A stretch of DNA of 64,000 nt from Streptomyces sp. NBC_01317 (GCF_035961655.1 NZ_CP108393.1:6247001-6311000), one strand, 5' to 3'. Positions 1 through 9,509 are shown, counted from the stretch's first letter. The notes: a model not told the origin generated them from the sequence alone. Numbers and translations: made by a program.

Positions 1-767
1 CCGGCGCGGAGATCTTCCTGGACCTGCTGCGCGCCCGCCCCGCCGGCGCCGAGAAACTCCACTGGCTCGCCCGCACCGAGGCGTTCGCCCCCATGGAGTA
101 CTCCAAGCTCGGCCTGGAACACTTCACCCCGGACTACACCCAGTACTTCCACGCCCTCCCCGAGCAGGTGCGCGACGACCTCGTCCCCCGCCAGTGGCAG
201 CTCCACAAGGGCATCGACGCCGATACCATCGCCGCCATCCACGACGAGCTGTACCGGCGCACCCTCCACGGCGGCTGGCCGGACGCCGTCCTCACCCCCG
301 GCGTCTCCGTCCGTACGGCGGGCCGCGTCGCCACCACCAAGGTCGAACTCCACCTGGAACACCGCCAGGAGGGCACCCGCTCCCGGCTCACCACCGACGC
401 CGTGGTCCTCGCCACCGGCTACCGCGAACGCCCCTTCGACCGGATCCTCGCCGGTCTCGACCCGTACGTACGCCGCGACAGCTCCGAGCGCCCCCGTGTC
501 GACGCACACCACCGGCTCGTCCTGGACCGCAGTGTCACCGGCTCCGTCTACGTACAGAACGCGGAACGCCACACCCACGGTGTCGGAGCCCCCGACCTCG
601 GGCTCGCCGCCTGGCGCAGCGCCACCATCCTCAACCACCTGACCGGCACCGAGCCCTACCCGCTGCCCCGGCGCACCGCCTTCACCAGCTTCGGCCTCGA
701 CGGGCGGGACCGGACCCGCTCGGTGCCCGCACCGAGGAGTCTGGTCCCGCTCACCGAGGTCCGCTGA
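1..767 (+). CDS. Lysine/ornithine N-monooxygenase family protein (5' end outside window)
   Basis: This is the C-terminal part of a flavin-dependent amine N-hydroxylase of the SidA/IucD/PvdA family, which hydroxylates the side-chain amine of lysine, ornithine or a diamine for hydroxamate siderophores. The reading frame is open from base 3, so the start lies upstream. Visible family marks are GAEIFLDLL at the very beginning (end of the NADPH-binding region), the ATGYRERPFD segment, and QNAERHTHGVGAPDLG near the C-terminus. The next gene is on the opposite strand, and no acyltransferase or NIS synthetase follows, so the desferrioxamine order desA-desB-desC-desD is not supported here. The exact substrate cannot be read from the sequence. 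Confidence 0.85.
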   Translation, partial: GAEIFLDLLRARPAGAEKLHWLARTEAFAPMEYSKLGLEHFTPDYTQYFHALPEQVRDDLVPRQWQLHKGIDADTIAAIHDELYRRTLHGGWPDAVLTPGVSVRTAGRVATTKVELHLEHRQEGTRSRLTTDAVVLATGYRERPFDRILAGLDPYVRRDSSERPRVDAHHRLVLDRSVTGSVYVQNAERHTHGVGAPDLGLAAWRSATILNHLTGTEPYPLPRRTAFTSFGLDGRDRTRSVPAPRSLVPLTEVR

Positions 768-788
768 GGAAGCCCCGCCCGGCTGTGC

Positions 789-2600
789 CTAGAAGACCGG
801 CACGCCGTCCCGCGTCAGCTTCCAGTCCACCGACGCGAACGACGTGGGATCGACCGTGCCCGCCGCCCGTACCCACTCGATGATCGTGTTACGGATCTCG
901 TTCGAATTGGCCCACAGCTGCTGGGCGGCGGCCACGTGCGGGAAGTTCCCGCCGCCGCTCGCCCGGTAGTTGTTCACCGCCAGCACGAACTTCGCCGCCG
1001 GGTCCAGCGCCGCCCCGGCGAACCGGAGACCGACGATCCGCGAGCCCACCGGCTTCGCGATGTCGATCGCGTACGTCAGCCCCGACACCGCGTCGTAGTT
1101 GTAGTCGGGGGTGTTGGCGGCATTGGTCAGCTTCGACGTGTCCACCACCGCGCCGGCCGGCGTCTGGACGTAGTACTTCGCCGAGAACTCCAGGTACTCC
1201 TTGATCTGAGCACCCGTCAGGAGGCGGGCCTCCATGGTGTTCTCGAACGGGTAGAGACCCGCCGTGTCCTTGATGGTCACAGGACCGGCCGGGATCGCCG
1301 CCGTACGGGAGAAACACGACGCCTGCGACAGCACCGGCAGCGCCGCCCACTCGCCGCCCGCCAGGGCCGCCTTCACCGTCTCCGTCTGCACGTGGTTGAT
1401 CAGGTCGATGATCGGCTCGTCCTTCCACGGCGCCTCCACCGTGGACATGGCCGCGACCGAGGTGCCGATCACCTGGTTCACGTACGCCACCACCTTGCGG
1501 TGCTCGTCCGCGAGCATGCCGGTGATCTTCCGGTCCTCCGCCACCGTGTTGGAGTTCAGGACCTTCGACGTGACCCGCTCCACCGACCAGCAGCCCCGCT
1601 CGCGCACCAGCTCGACGTCGAAGAGCGTCAGCCGCTGGCCCCACCGGAGAGGCTCGGAGAGGACAACCTCCTTACCGGTCTTCTTGTTGACGACCCGGCG
1701 CTCCGCGATCTCCTGGTGCGCGTGCCCGACCAGGATCGCGTCGATGCCCGGGACCTGCTCCGCCACGAGCGTCGCCGCGTTCTCCACGTACGGGACCTGG
1801 TCGCCGTACGACGACGAGCCGTCCGTACCCGAGTGCGCCGACACGATCACCACGTCCGCGCCCATGGACCGCAGCTTCGGCACCCACTTCGCCGCCTGCT
1901 CCTCCAGACCCGGGAACGTCATCTTCCCCTGGACGTTGGCCTTGTCCCAGATCGCGATCCCCGGATTGGTCAGCCCCAGGATCGCCACCTTCACGTCGTC
2001 GCCGGACGGCGTGCGCAGCTTCTTGATCACATACGGCGCGAAGGCCGGCTTCAGCGTCCTCGCGTCCAGCGCGTTCGCCCCGAGCAGCGGGAAGTCGCAC
2101 TGCTCCTCGAACTTCCGCAGCACCGGGATGCCGTAGTTGAACTCATGGTTGCCGAGCGCCGCCGCGTCGTAGCCGATCGCGTTCATCGCCTGCGCCATCG
2201 GGTGCACCGGACCGCGCTTCGCGGTGATCGGGTCGACCTTGGCGTAGTAGTACGACAGCTGGGTGCCCTGGATCGTGTCACCCGCGTCGATGAGCAGCGT
2301 GTTGCGGCGGCCCTTCTCCGCGCGGACCTGGTCCACCAGCGTGGAGATCTTCGCCAGGCCGACGTCGTTGTGGGCGGAGTCGTCGTACTCCTTGTCCGTG
2401 AAGTAGTCCCAGTTGAAGACGTTCCCGTGCAGGTCCGTCGTCCCCATCACGGTGAGCGTGTACCGCTTCGGGGGCCGGCCGTGACCGTGGCCGTGGCCCT
2501 TCCCGGTCGCCTCCGCCGGTATCGCCGCGCCGCCCACCAGCGCCACACCGGCCCCGGCGGCGGCCGAGCGCTCCAGGAACGTCCTTCTGTCCAGCGGCAT
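789..2600 (-). CDS. Exported bifunctional metallophosphatase/5'-nucleotidase
   Basis: Predicted secreted metallophosphoesterase that removes phosphate from nucleotides, as in the UshA/5'-nucleotidase family. It begins with a twin-arginine signal (DRRTFLERS followed by a hydrophobic Ala/Gly stretch). The N-terminal metallophosphatase domain shows GTTDLHGN, DAGDTIQGTQ, GNHEFNYG and GHAHQE metal-binding motifs; the C-terminal half is the nucleotide-binding 5'-nucleotidase domain. I start at 2600 because GGGAGAAG sits just upstream of this ATG; an ATG at 2624 in the same frame has no such site and would add eight residues before the signal peptide. Length is about 603 residues, normal for the family. 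It is divergent from the SIMPL gene. Confidence 0.9.
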   Translation of the reverse strand: MPLDRRTFLERSAAAGAGVALVGGAAIPAEATGKGHGHGHGRPPKRYTLTVMGTTDLHGNVFNWDYFTDKEYDDSAHNDVGLAKISTLVDQVRAEKGRRNTLLIDAGDTIQGTQLSYYYAKVDPITAKRGPVHPMAQAMNAIGYDAAALGNHEFNYGIPVLRKFEEQCDFPLLGANALDARTLKPAFAPYVIKKLRTPSGDDVKVAILGLTNPGIAIWDKANVQGKMTFPGLEEQAAKWVPKLRSMGADVVIVSAHSGTDGSSSYGDQVPYVENAATLVAEQVPGIDAILVGHAHQEIAERRVVNKKTGKEVVLSEPLRWGQRLTLFDVELVRERGCWSVERVTSKVLNSNTVAEDRKITGMLADEHRKVVAYVNQVIGTSVAAMSTVEAPWKDEPIIDLINHVQTETVKAALAGGEWAALPVLSQASCFSRTAAIPAGPVTIKDTAGLYPFENTMEARLLTGAQIKEYLEFSAKYYVQTPAGAVVDTSKLTNAANTPDYNYDAVSGLTYAIDIAKPVGSRIVGLRFAGAALDPAAKFVLAVNNYRASGGGNFPHVAAAQQLWANSNEIRNTIIEWVRAAGTVDPTSFASVDWKLTRDGVPVF

Positions 2601-2737
2601 TTCTTCTCCCTCGATCCGAGGCACAACGTGTGCACAACGCGCGTAGATTCTGGCCCACGGGTGGGTGACCGCAACACCCCCGACGGGTTTCGATCAGATG
2701 ACTGCGGCCTGTCGTACCCGGGTGCGAGAGTGTCCGT

Positions 2738-3490
2738 ATGACCGACGACGTTCGTACGACCGACGACGCCCCCGCCTCAGCGGCCCCGCCCTACGGCACC
2801 CCCGAGACCCCGCGCGTCGCCGTGCGCGGCGAAGCGCGCCTCGAAGTCGACCCCGAGATCGCGCGGATCACCGTCACCGTCAACGCCCGCGGCACCGACC
2901 GGCGTGCCGCGCTGGACGACCTCACCCGGCGCAACGCGGACGTCCTCGCGCTCGTCAAGTCGTACGGCGACTCCGTCGAGAAGCTGGAGACGGGCTCCTT
3001 CTCCATCAGCCCCGAACTCACCCGGCACGGCCGGGGCGAACGCGTCCGCGCGTACCACGGCAGCGTGCACCTCACCGTCGAGCTCGCCGACTTCACCGCC
3101 CTCGGCGAACTCACCACGCGCCTCGCCGACCTCGACCTCACGCGCGTCGGCGGACCCTGGTGGTCCCTGCGCCCCGACTCGCCCGCCCACGGCGAGGCGC
3201 GCCGCCAGGCCGTACGGGAAGCGGTCCAGCGGGCCCGTGAGTACGCCGAGGCGCTCGGGGCGCGCCTCGCCGCGCTGGTCGAGCTGGCGGACCTGGGCGC
3301 GGAGAACGCGGGCGGGTACGCTCCGGCGCCCGGTCACGGCATGCAGCGGGCCGCGTACGGCGGGGCGGAATCCGCCGACCAGCCTCCCGTGCTCGATCTC
3401 GAACCCCAGCGGCAGACCGTCCACGCACAGGTGAACGCGCGTTTCACGATGACGCCGCCGGACCTGTCCTCCGCCCCTACCGGACGGTAA
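2738..3490 (+). CDS. SIMPL domain-containing protein (DUF541)
   Basis: A 250-residue protein of the SIMPL/DUF541 family, whose biochemical role is poorly defined. The typical opening VAVRGEARLEVDPEIARITV is present at about residues 28-47, followed by the alternating alpha/beta pattern of the family and the late QRQTVHAQVNARF strand. Unlike many family members it has no obvious signal peptide; the first 25 residues are polar and low in complexity. It ends 16 bases before pyruvate kinase on the same strand, so the two may be co-transcribed. Confidence 0.85.
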   Translation: MTDDVRTTDDAPASAAPPYGTPETPRVAVRGEARLEVDPEIARITVTVNARGTDRRAALDDLTRRNADVLALVKSYGDSVEKLETGSFSISPELTRHGRGERVRAYHGSVHLTVELADFTALGELTTRLADLDLTRVGGPWWSLRPDSPAHGEARRQAVREAVQRAREYAEALGARLAALVELADLGAENAGGYAPAPGHGMQRAAYGGAESADQPPVLDLEPQRQTVHAQVNARFTMTPPDLSSAPTGR

Positions 3491-3506
3491 GTCGTACGCT
3501 CGAACT

Positions 3507-4946
3507 ATGCGCCGAGCGAAAATCGTCTGCACACTGGGACCCGCCACGGACACGTACGACCAGGTCAAAGCCCTGGTCGAGGCCGGGATGGACGTCGCGC
3601 GCCTCAACCTCAGCCACGGGACGTACGCCGAGCACGAGGAGCGTCTGCGGCACGTACGGAAAGCCGGCGACGAGACCGGCCGCAGCATCGGCGTGCTCGC
3701 CGACCTCCAGGGCCCGAAGATCCGGCTGGGCGTGTTCCGCGACGGACCCGTACTGCTGGAACGGGGCGACGAGTTCACCCTCACCGTGGACCCGGTGGAG
3801 GGGGACCGCCACCTCTGCGGGACCACGTACGACGGACTGGCCGCGGACGTCGACTCCGGGGACCGCGTCCTCGTGGACGACGGCAAGGTGACCCTCGAAG
3901 TCACCTCCGTGGAAGGGCCCCGCGTCCACACCCTCGTCATCGAGGGGGGCGTGATCTCCGACCACAAGGGCATCAACCTCCCCGGCGTCGCCGTCTCCGT
4001 CCCCGCGCTCTCCGGCAAGGACGCGGACGACCTGCGCTGGGCGCTGCGCACCGGCGCGGACATGATCGCGCTGTCGTTCGTACGGAGCGGTCAGGACGTC
4101 GCCGAGGTGCACAGCATCATGGACGAGGAGGGCCGCCGGCTGCCCGTCGTCGCCAAGATCGAGAAGCCGCAGGCGGTCGAGGAGATCGAGGGCATCGTCG
4201 CCGCGTTCGACGGGATCATGGTCGCCCGTGGCGACCTGGGCGTCGAGATGCCGCTGGAGCAGGTCCCGCTCGTCCAGAAACGCGCGATCACCCTGGCCAA
4301 GCGCAACGCCAAGCCCGTCATCGTCGCGACCCAGATGCTCGAATCGATGATCGAGAACTCCCGGCCCACGCGGGCGGAGGCCTCCGACGTCGCCAACGCG
4401 GTGATCGACGGCACGGACGCGGTGATGCTGTCCGGCGAGACGAGCGTGGGCGCGTACCCCGTCGAGACGGTCAAGACGATGTCCCGCATCGTGGAGGCGG
4501 CGGAGGAGGACCTCCTGTCGAGGGGCCTGGCCGACATCCCCGCCCACAGCAAGCCCCGTACCCAGGGCGGCGCGGTGGCCCGCGCGGCGGCGGAGCTGGG
4601 CGACTTCCTGGGCGCGAAGTTCCTGATCGCCTTCACCGAGTCCGGCGACACGGTGAAACGCCTCTCCCGCTACCGCTCCCCGATCCCCCTCCTGGCCTTC
4701 ACCCCCGTCCCGGCGACCCAGGCCCAGCTGAACTTCACGTGGGGCGTGGAGGCGTACCTGGCCCCGGAGGTCGACACGACGGACGAAATGGTCGCCCAGG
4801 TGGACGAACACCTGCTCCGGGTCGGCCGCTGCCAGAAGGGCGACCTGGTGGTCATCACGGCGGGCTCACCCCCCGGCATGCCGGGCGCGACCAACCTGGT
4901 CCGGGTCCACCACGTGGGCGAGGACGACAGCCCGAAGCAGGGCTGA
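3507..4946 (+). CDS. pyk: Pyruvate kinase
   Basis: Converts phosphoenolpyruvate and ADP to pyruvate and ATP, the last step of glycolysis, in the cytoplasm. The 479-residue product is full length. It opens RRAKIVCTLGPAT and shows the active-site ARLNLSHG, the B-domain insert, the metal/phosphate-binding VAKIEKPQAVEEIEGI and VARGDLGVEMP stretches, and ATQMLESMI followed by RAEASDVANAVIDG. The C-terminal allosteric domain (GDTVKRLSRYRSP) is complete. It is convergent with the tRNA-Leu gene downstream. Confidence 0.97.
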   Translation: MRRAKIVCTLGPATDTYDQVKALVEAGMDVARLNLSHGTYAEHEERLRHVRKAGDETGRSIGVLADLQGPKIRLGVFRDGPVLLERGDEFTLTVDPVEGDRHLCGTTYDGLAADVDSGDRVLVDDGKVTLEVTSVEGPRVHTLVIEGGVISDHKGINLPGVAVSVPALSGKDADDLRWALRTGADMIALSFVRSGQDVAEVHSIMDEEGRRLPVVAKIEKPQAVEEIEGIVAAFDGIMVARGDLGVEMPLEQVPLVQKRAITLAKRNAKPVIVATQMLESMIENSRPTRAEASDVANAVIDGTDAVMLSGETSVGAYPVETVKTMSRIVEAAEEDLLSRGLADIPAHSKPRTQGGAVARAAAELGDFLGAKFLIAFTESGDTVKRLSRYRSPIPLLAFTPVPATQAQLNFTWGVEAYLAPEVDTTDEMVAQVDEHLLRVGRCQKGDLVVITAGSPPGMPGATNLVRVHHVGEDDSPKQG

Positions 4947-5055
4947 CCGGCCAGTACGTGGACCCGATGTGGCCGGCCTTCGTTCCATGGCGGGCGTCCG
5001 CGGTCCCGATGGACCGTCCTGCGCACGCTGTGTCATCACGCGTGACGCTGGGTGC

Positions 5056-5093
5056 AAAAAAGTGGATGTTCACGAGAACGTGAACATCCACTT
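5056..5093 (-). terminator. Intrinsic terminator of tRNA-Leu
   Basis: A perfect 15-bp inverted repeat (arms 5060-5074 and 5079-5093, loop of four bases) is followed, on the minus strand, by six T residues (5056-5061 read in reverse). It lies just past the 3' end of the tRNA gene. Canonical U-tract terminators are uncommon in Streptomyces, so this one stands out. Confidence 0.9.
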
Positions 5094-5104
5094 CTGTGGA
5101 GCGG

Positions 5105-5188
5105 TACCCGGTGTGGGATTCGAACCCACATGCCCAAAGGGCACGGCATTTTGAGTGCCGCGAGTCTGACCAGTTCCTCCAACCGGGC
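5105..5188 (-). tRNA. tRNA-Leu (anticodon CAA)
   Basis: An 84-nt class II tRNA. On the minus strand the 5' acceptor GCCCGGT pairs with ACCGGGT (position 1-72 is G-U), with discriminator A. The D loop has the usual GG, the anticodon loop reads CTCAAAA (anticodon CAA), the long variable arm is a hairpin around CCCTTTGGG, and the T arm carries GGTTCGAATCC. The CCA end is not encoded. A strong terminator follows. Confidence 0.95.
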
Positions 5189-5292
5189 AAGCAAGGAGAG
5201 CTGGCAGGAAGTGTACCGGTTCACCGGATCCCGCCGCTGCTAGGTAGGCTCATCACGAGCAGCAGCGCCCTGCCCCGCAACGAGGAGCCCCC

Positions 5293-5949
5293 GTGACCAC
5301 CCCCGAGTCGCCCCAGCCCGACGATGACGACAAGTCGCACGTCCCGCCGCTGACGACGCGTGTCGTCATCGCCGAGGACGAGGCCCTGATCCGGCTCGAC
5401 CTCAAGGAGATGCTCGAAGAAGAGGGGTACTCGGTCGTCGGTGAGGCCGGGGACGGGCAGACGGCCGTCGAGCTGGCCCGGGAGCACCGGCCCGATCTGG
5501 TGATCCTGGACGTGAAGATGCCCGTCCTGGACGGGATCTCCGCCGCCGAGAAGATCGCGGAGGAGTCCATCGCCCCCGTCCTGATGCTCACCGCCTTCTC
5601 GCAGCGCGACCTGGTCGAGCGGGCGCGGGACGCCGGGGCCATGGCGTACCTGGTGAAACCGTTCAGCAAGAGTGACGTCGTGCCGGCCATCGAGATGGCC
5701 GTGTCGCGCTTCACCGAGCTGCGCTCGCTGGAGGCGGAGGTCGCGGACCTCACCCAGCGGCTGGAGACCCGCAAGCTCGTGGACCGCGCGAAGAGCGTCT
5801 TGCAGACGCAGTACGGGCTGACCGAGCCCGCCGCGTTCCGCTGGATCCAGAAGACCTCGATGGACCGGCGGCTGTCGATGCAGCAGGTCGCCGAGGCGGT
5901 CATCCTGGACGCCGAGGAGAAGAAGGCCGCGAAGACCAAGGGGGAGTAG
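5293..5949 (+). CDS. ANTAR-domain response regulator (PdtaR type)
   Basis: A two-component response regulator that probably acts on RNA. The N-terminal receiver domain (about residues 25-140) shows the acidic pair in VVIAEDEALIRLD, the phospho-accepting aspartate in LVILDVKMPVLDG, and the conserved lysine in YLVKPFSKSD. A coiled stretch (LEAEVADLTQRLETRK) leads into a C-terminal ANTAR domain (AKSVLQTQYGLTEPAAFRWIQ, SMQQVAEAV), a fold that binds paired RNA hairpins and prevents termination. The start is the GTG at 5293, with GAGGAG six bases upstream. No histidine kinase is adjacent; a PdtaS-like partner is expected elsewhere. Confidence 0.92.
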   Translation: MTTPESPQPDDDDKSHVPPLTTRVVIAEDEALIRLDLKEMLEEEGYSVVGEAGDGQTAVELAREHRPDLVILDVKMPVLDGISAAEKIAEESIAPVLMLTAFSQRDLVERARDAGAMAYLVKPFSKSDVVPAIEMAVSRFTELRSLEAEVADLTQRLETRKLVDRAKSVLQTQYGLTEPAAFRWIQKTSMDRRLSMQQVAEAVILDAEEKKAAKTKGE

Positions 5950-5967
5950 CCCCCGGGGGTGTGGGAC

Positions 5968-6014
5968 ACGGAGGAGGGCCCGGCGCTGTGAACCAGCTCC
6001 GGGCCCTCCTCCGT
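5968..6014. terminator. Bidirectional terminator between pdtaR-type gene and livF
   Basis: A perfect 16-bp inverted repeat (5968-5983 ACGGAGGAGGGCCCGG with 5999-6014) and a smaller GCTG/CAGC stem inside its 15-base loop lie between two convergent genes. Very GC-rich, without a clear T tract, as is usual in Streptomyces. Confidence 0.85.
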
Positions 6015-6031
6015 ATCCGTACGGACACGCC

Positions 6032-6748
6032 CTAGTCCTCGCCCAGGTACGCCTTCCGCACCGACTCGTCGTGCAGCAGGTCACGTCCCGTGCCCGACAG
6101 CACCACCTTGCCGATCTCCATCACGTGCCCCTGGTCGGCGAGCGAGAGCGCGGCCTGCGCGTTCTGCTCGACCAGCAGGATCGTCGTGCCCTGGGCCTTC
6201 AGCTCGACGATCGTCGCCATGATCTTCTGCATCATGATGGGGGAGAGCCCCATGGAGGGCTCGTCCAGCATCAGCAGCTTCGGCTGGGACATCAGCGCGC
6301 GCCCCATCGCGAGCATCTGCTGCTCACCGCCGGACAGCGTGCCCGCCGCCTGCTTCCGCCGCTCCCCGAGGATGGGGAAGAGGTCGTAGGCGCGCTGGAT
6401 GTCCTTGGCGATGCCGGCCCGGTCGTCCCGCAGGAACGCCCCGAGGCGCAGGTTGTCCTCGATCGACATGCGGGGGAAGATGTGCCGGCCCTCGGGGGAG
6501 TGCGCGAGTCCGAGGGCGACGATCTGGTGCGCCGGCACCTTCTTCAGCGACTTGCCGTTGAACTTGATCTGCCCGCCGACCGGCTTGAGCAGCCCGGAGA
6601 GGGTGCGCAGGGTCGTCGTCTTGCCGGCGCCGTTGGTGCCGATGAGGGTGACGACCTCGCCGGCCTCGACGCTGAACGAGATGCCCTTGACGGCCTCGAT
6701 CTTGCCGTAGGCGACGCGCAGGTCCTCGACTTCGAGAAGTGCGGCCAT
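6032..6748 (-). CDS. livF: Branched-chain amino acid ABC transporter ATP-binding protein LivF
   Basis: One of two ATPases that power high-affinity uptake of leucine, isoleucine and valine (or related substrates). The 238-residue product has Walker A GTNGAGKTT, the ABC signature LSGGEQQMLAMGRALM and Walker B LLMLDEPSMGLSP. The short length without a C-terminal extension is typical of LivF. The ATG at 6748 overlaps the TGA of livG by one base, which fits translational coupling; an upstream in-frame extension is antisense-like low-complexity sequence and is not used. It is the last gene of the liv operon and ends at the bidirectional terminator. Confidence 0.95.
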   Translation of the reverse strand: MAALLEVEDLRVAYGKIEAVKGISFSVEAGEVVTLIGTNGAGKTTTLRTLSGLLKPVGGQIKFNGKSLKKVPAHQIVALGLAHSPEGRHIFPRMSIEDNLRLGAFLRDDRAGIAKDIQRAYDLFPILGERRKQAAGTLSGGEQQMLAMGRALMSQPKLLMLDEPSMGLSPIMMQKIMATIVELKAQGTTILLVEQNAQAALSLADQGHVMEIGKVVLSGTGRDLLHDESVRKAYLGED

Positions 6749-7674
6749 CAGTCGTTCTCCTTGCTGGCGTCGCCGGTGGTGCCGGCGTGGTCGGCGGATC
6801 CGGTTCCGGCCGCTCCGGCCTCGGCGGCCGCCACCTCCGCCGCCTCCTCGTCGCCCGGGGCGCCCTCGAAGGGCTCCCCGAGGTAGGCGGCGATGACCCG
6901 TTCGTCGCCCTGCACGGTCTCGCTGTCGCCCTCGACGAGCTTCTCGCCCTGGACGAGGACGGCGACGCGGTCGCACAGGTTGAAGATGAAGCGCATGTCG
7001 TGCTCGATGACGAGGACGGCGATGCCCATGTCCCGGATGGCGAAGACGAGTTCCTCGGTGGTCCGGGTCTCCTGCGGGTTCATGCCGGCCGTGGGCTCGT
7101 CCAGGAGCAGCAGGCCGGGTTCGCTCGCGAGGGCCCGCGCGATCTCCAGCTTGCGCTGTTCGCCGTAGGGCAGGTTGCGGGCGAGGTGGTCGGCCTTGGC
7201 CTCCAGGCCGATGAACTCCAGGAGTTCCATCGCGCGTGCCTTGGAGGCGGCTTCGGCCCGGTGGAAGCCGGGGCCGCGCAGGAGCGCGGACCAGAGGCCT
7301 TCCTTCGTACGGGTGTGGCGGCCGACGAGCACGTTCTCCAGGACGGTCATGTTGCCGAAGAGGCGGATGTTCTGGAACGTACGGGCGACGCCGGCCGCGG
7401 TCACCTTGAAGGACTTGGACGGCAGGACCGTGCCCTTGTAGCGGACCTCTCCCTCGGTGGGGATGTAGAGGCCGGTGAGGCAGTTGAAGAAGGTAGTCTT
7501 GCCGGCGCCGTTGGGGCCGATGAGGCCGACGATCTCGCCCTTGTTGACGGTGAGGTCGACGGAGCGTACGGCGGTGAGGCCGCCGAATCGCATGGTGACG
7601 CCGCGGGCGTCGAGGACCACGTCGCCGGGCGCGGTGGCCGGGGCGGTGTCCTTCGTCGTGGTGTCGGTGGTCAT
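6748..7674 (-). CDS. livG: Branched-chain amino acid ABC transporter ATP-binding protein LivG
   Basis: Second ATPase of the liv importer, 308 residues. Walker A GPNGAGKTTFFNCLTG, the signature-like LPYGEQRKLEIARALA, Walker B LLLLDEPTAGMNP and the switch histidine in VLVIEHDMRF are all present. A tail of about 40 residues rich in Ala, Glu and Gly extends beyond the ABC domain. It follows livM by three bases and overlaps livF by one. Confidence 0.95.
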   Translation of the reverse strand: MTTDTTTKDTAPATAPGDVVLDARGVTMRFGGLTAVRSVDLTVNKGEIVGLIGPNGAGKTTFFNCLTGLYIPTEGEVRYKGTVLPSKSFKVTAAGVARTFQNIRLFGNMTVLENVLVGRHTRTKEGLWSALLRGPGFHRAEAASKARAMELLEFIGLEAKADHLARNLPYGEQRKLEIARALASEPGLLLLDEPTAGMNPQETRTTEELVFAIRDMGIAVLVIEHDMRFIFNLCDRVAVLVQGEKLVEGDSETVQGDERVIAAYLGEPFEGAPGDEEAAEVAAAEAGAAGTGSADHAGTTGDASKEND

Positions 7675-7677
7675 GGA

Positions 7678-9504
7678 TCAGGCCCCTGTCTTGCTGAGGA
7701 CTGCGGGCGCTTCGGCCGCTTCGTGGAATTCGAGCTGGCGGCGCCGGTTGGGGATGAGGCCTTCGGGACGGAAGCGCATCAGCAGGACGAGCGCGAGTCC
7801 GAAGGCGAGGAGCTGGTAGTTGCCGAGGAACTGGAGCTTGGCGGGGATCAGGTAGAGCAGCGCCGCGCCGACGAGGGGTCCGCTGATGGTCCCCATGCCG
7901 CCGAGGACGACGGCGGCGAGCAGGAAGGCGGAGTTCGGCGGGACGACGTGGGCGAACTGGTACTGCTCGGGTGTCACGGTGTAGGTGACGTGTGCCTGGA
8001 CGGTGCCGGCGAGGCCGGCGAGCGTGGCGCCGAGGGCGAACGCGATGAGCTTGACCCGGAAGCCGTTGATGCCCATGGCGAGCGCCGCGGTCTCGTCCTC
8101 CCGGATGGCGACCCAGGCGCGGCCGATGCGGGAGTCGCCGCTGCGGCGGAAGACGATGACCACGATGAACGTGATCAGCAGCATCAGGAAGAAGTAGTTC
8201 GCGAAGCGCCCGATGGTGACGCCGAAGACGTCGTGCGGGAGGCCGAAGTCGAAGCCGAACATCTTGAGGTTCGGGATCGAGGAGATGCCGTTGGACCCGT
8301 TGGTGATGTCGGGACCCGAGGTGCCGTCGAGGTTGTTGACGGTGATACGGAAGATCTCTCCGAAGCCGAGGGTGACGATGGCGAGGTAGTCACCGCGCAG
8401 GCGCAGGGTGGGGGCGCCGATGAGGACGCCGAACACCATGGACGCGGCCGCGCCGACGAGCACCGCCCCGAAGAAGGGGAGGTGGAGGTCGAAGGGGGAC
8501 GACGGGGACCCGGAGACCATGGCCGCGGCGTACGCGCCGACGCCGAGGAAGGCGACGTAACCGAGGTCGAGGAGGCCGGCGAGTCCGACGACGATGTTCA
8601 GGCCCAGGGCGACGGTGGCGAAGATGAGGATGTAGACGCCGATGGTGGCGTACTGGTCGTCGGCCTGAGTGAACGGGAAGGCGGCCGCGGCGGCGAACGC
8701 ACCGGCCATGGTGACGTTGCGGTGCCGGGAGGTGATGACGGAGATACGGGCCATGAGGCCGGACTTGGCGAGGGCCGCGAAGCCGAAGCCCGCCGTGACG
8801 AGGAACCCGATGAACAGTTCGTCGTACTCGGTGCCGATGCCGTACGTGAAGACGAACAGGCCGACGGCGAGGGCCGCGACGATGATCAGGATCTCCACGT
8901 AGGAGGGCAGCTCGCGGGCGGGCGCGGACCGGCCGGTGGCGAAGGCCGCCTTCCAGGTGTTGGCGGACGCGGCGGCCTGGTGCTTGAACTTCTCCCACCC
9001 GTCGTCGTCCGGGTCCACCGGGTCGGGCGCGGGGCGCTCGAACGGCAGGGCGAGGGCGCCGACGACGGCGGCGAGGGTCGCGAGGGCCGCGACGAAAGCG
9101 CCCGGTTCGAGGTTGGCGAGGCCGCCGAGCTGGTAGCTGATCGCCAGCACGGTGTACCAGGCGGTGCCGAAGGCGGCGAGTGCCGAGAGCTTGAGGGAGC
9201 TGTCGGCGCCGGCCGGAACGAGCCACCCGAGGCCCTTGACTCCGTAGGAGGCGAGGCCGAAGAGGGTGGTCAGCACGCCCGCGACGAGGACGAGCCACTG
9301 GAGTCCGCCCGGGTACCCGTAGACGGTGAGGTCACCGGGGAAGGCGGAGGTCCAGGTCCAGGAGAGGAAGGCGGAGACAATGGTGAGGGCGCCACCGCCG
9401 GTCGCGAGGGCCCGGCCCAGGTTGGCCGGGAGGCTGATGAGGCCGGACGGCGCGTCGGGCTCCGGCGTCCGCGGGGTTTCCGCTGTGGTGGTCTGTGTCG
9501 TCAT
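7678..9504 (-). CDS. livM: Branched-chain amino acid ABC transporter permease LivM
   Basis: Membrane permease of the liv importer. The last 300 or so residues are the typical LivM domain (GLAGLLDLGYVAFLGVGAYAAA, LRGDYLAIVTLGFGEI, GRAWVAIREDE). The 608-residue product is about twice the usual length: the first half carries additional membrane segments and a charged linker (PDPVDPDDDGWEKF), as in other actinobacterial LivM proteins. I start at the ATG at 9504, five bases after the livH stop; an in-frame upstream extension would run back into livH. Coupled translation is likely, since no strong ribosome site is seen. Confidence 0.92.
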   Translation of the reverse strand: MTTQTTTAETPRTPEPDAPSGLISLPANLGRALATGGGALTIVSAFLSWTWTSAFPGDLTVYGYPGGLQWLVLVAGVLTTLFGLASYGVKGLGWLVPAGADSSLKLSALAAFGTAWYTVLAISYQLGGLANLEPGAFVAALATLAAVVGALALPFERPAPDPVDPDDDGWEKFKHQAAASANTWKAAFATGRSAPARELPSYVEILIIVAALAVGLFVFTYGIGTEYDELFIGFLVTAGFGFAALAKSGLMARISVITSRHRNVTMAGAFAAAAAFPFTQADDQYATIGVYILIFATVALGLNIVVGLAGLLDLGYVAFLGVGAYAAAMVSGSPSSPFDLHLPFFGAVLVGAAASMVFGVLIGAPTLRLRGDYLAIVTLGFGEIFRITVNNLDGTSGPDITNGSNGISSIPNLKMFGFDFGLPHDVFGVTIGRFANYFFLMLLITFIVVIVFRRSGDSRIGRAWVAIREDETAALAMGINGFRVKLIAFALGATLAGLAGTVQAHVTYTVTPEQYQFAHVVPPNSAFLLAAVVLGGMGTISGPLVGAALLYLIPAKLQFLGNYQLLAFGLALVLLMRFRPEGLIPNRRRQLEFHEAAEAPAVLSKTGA

Positions 9505-9509
9505 CGGTG

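Noticed and set aside
1..767. desB of a desferrioxamine cluster
   Set aside because: The next gene is an opposite-strand nucleotidase; desC and desD are absent, so the specific name is not justified.
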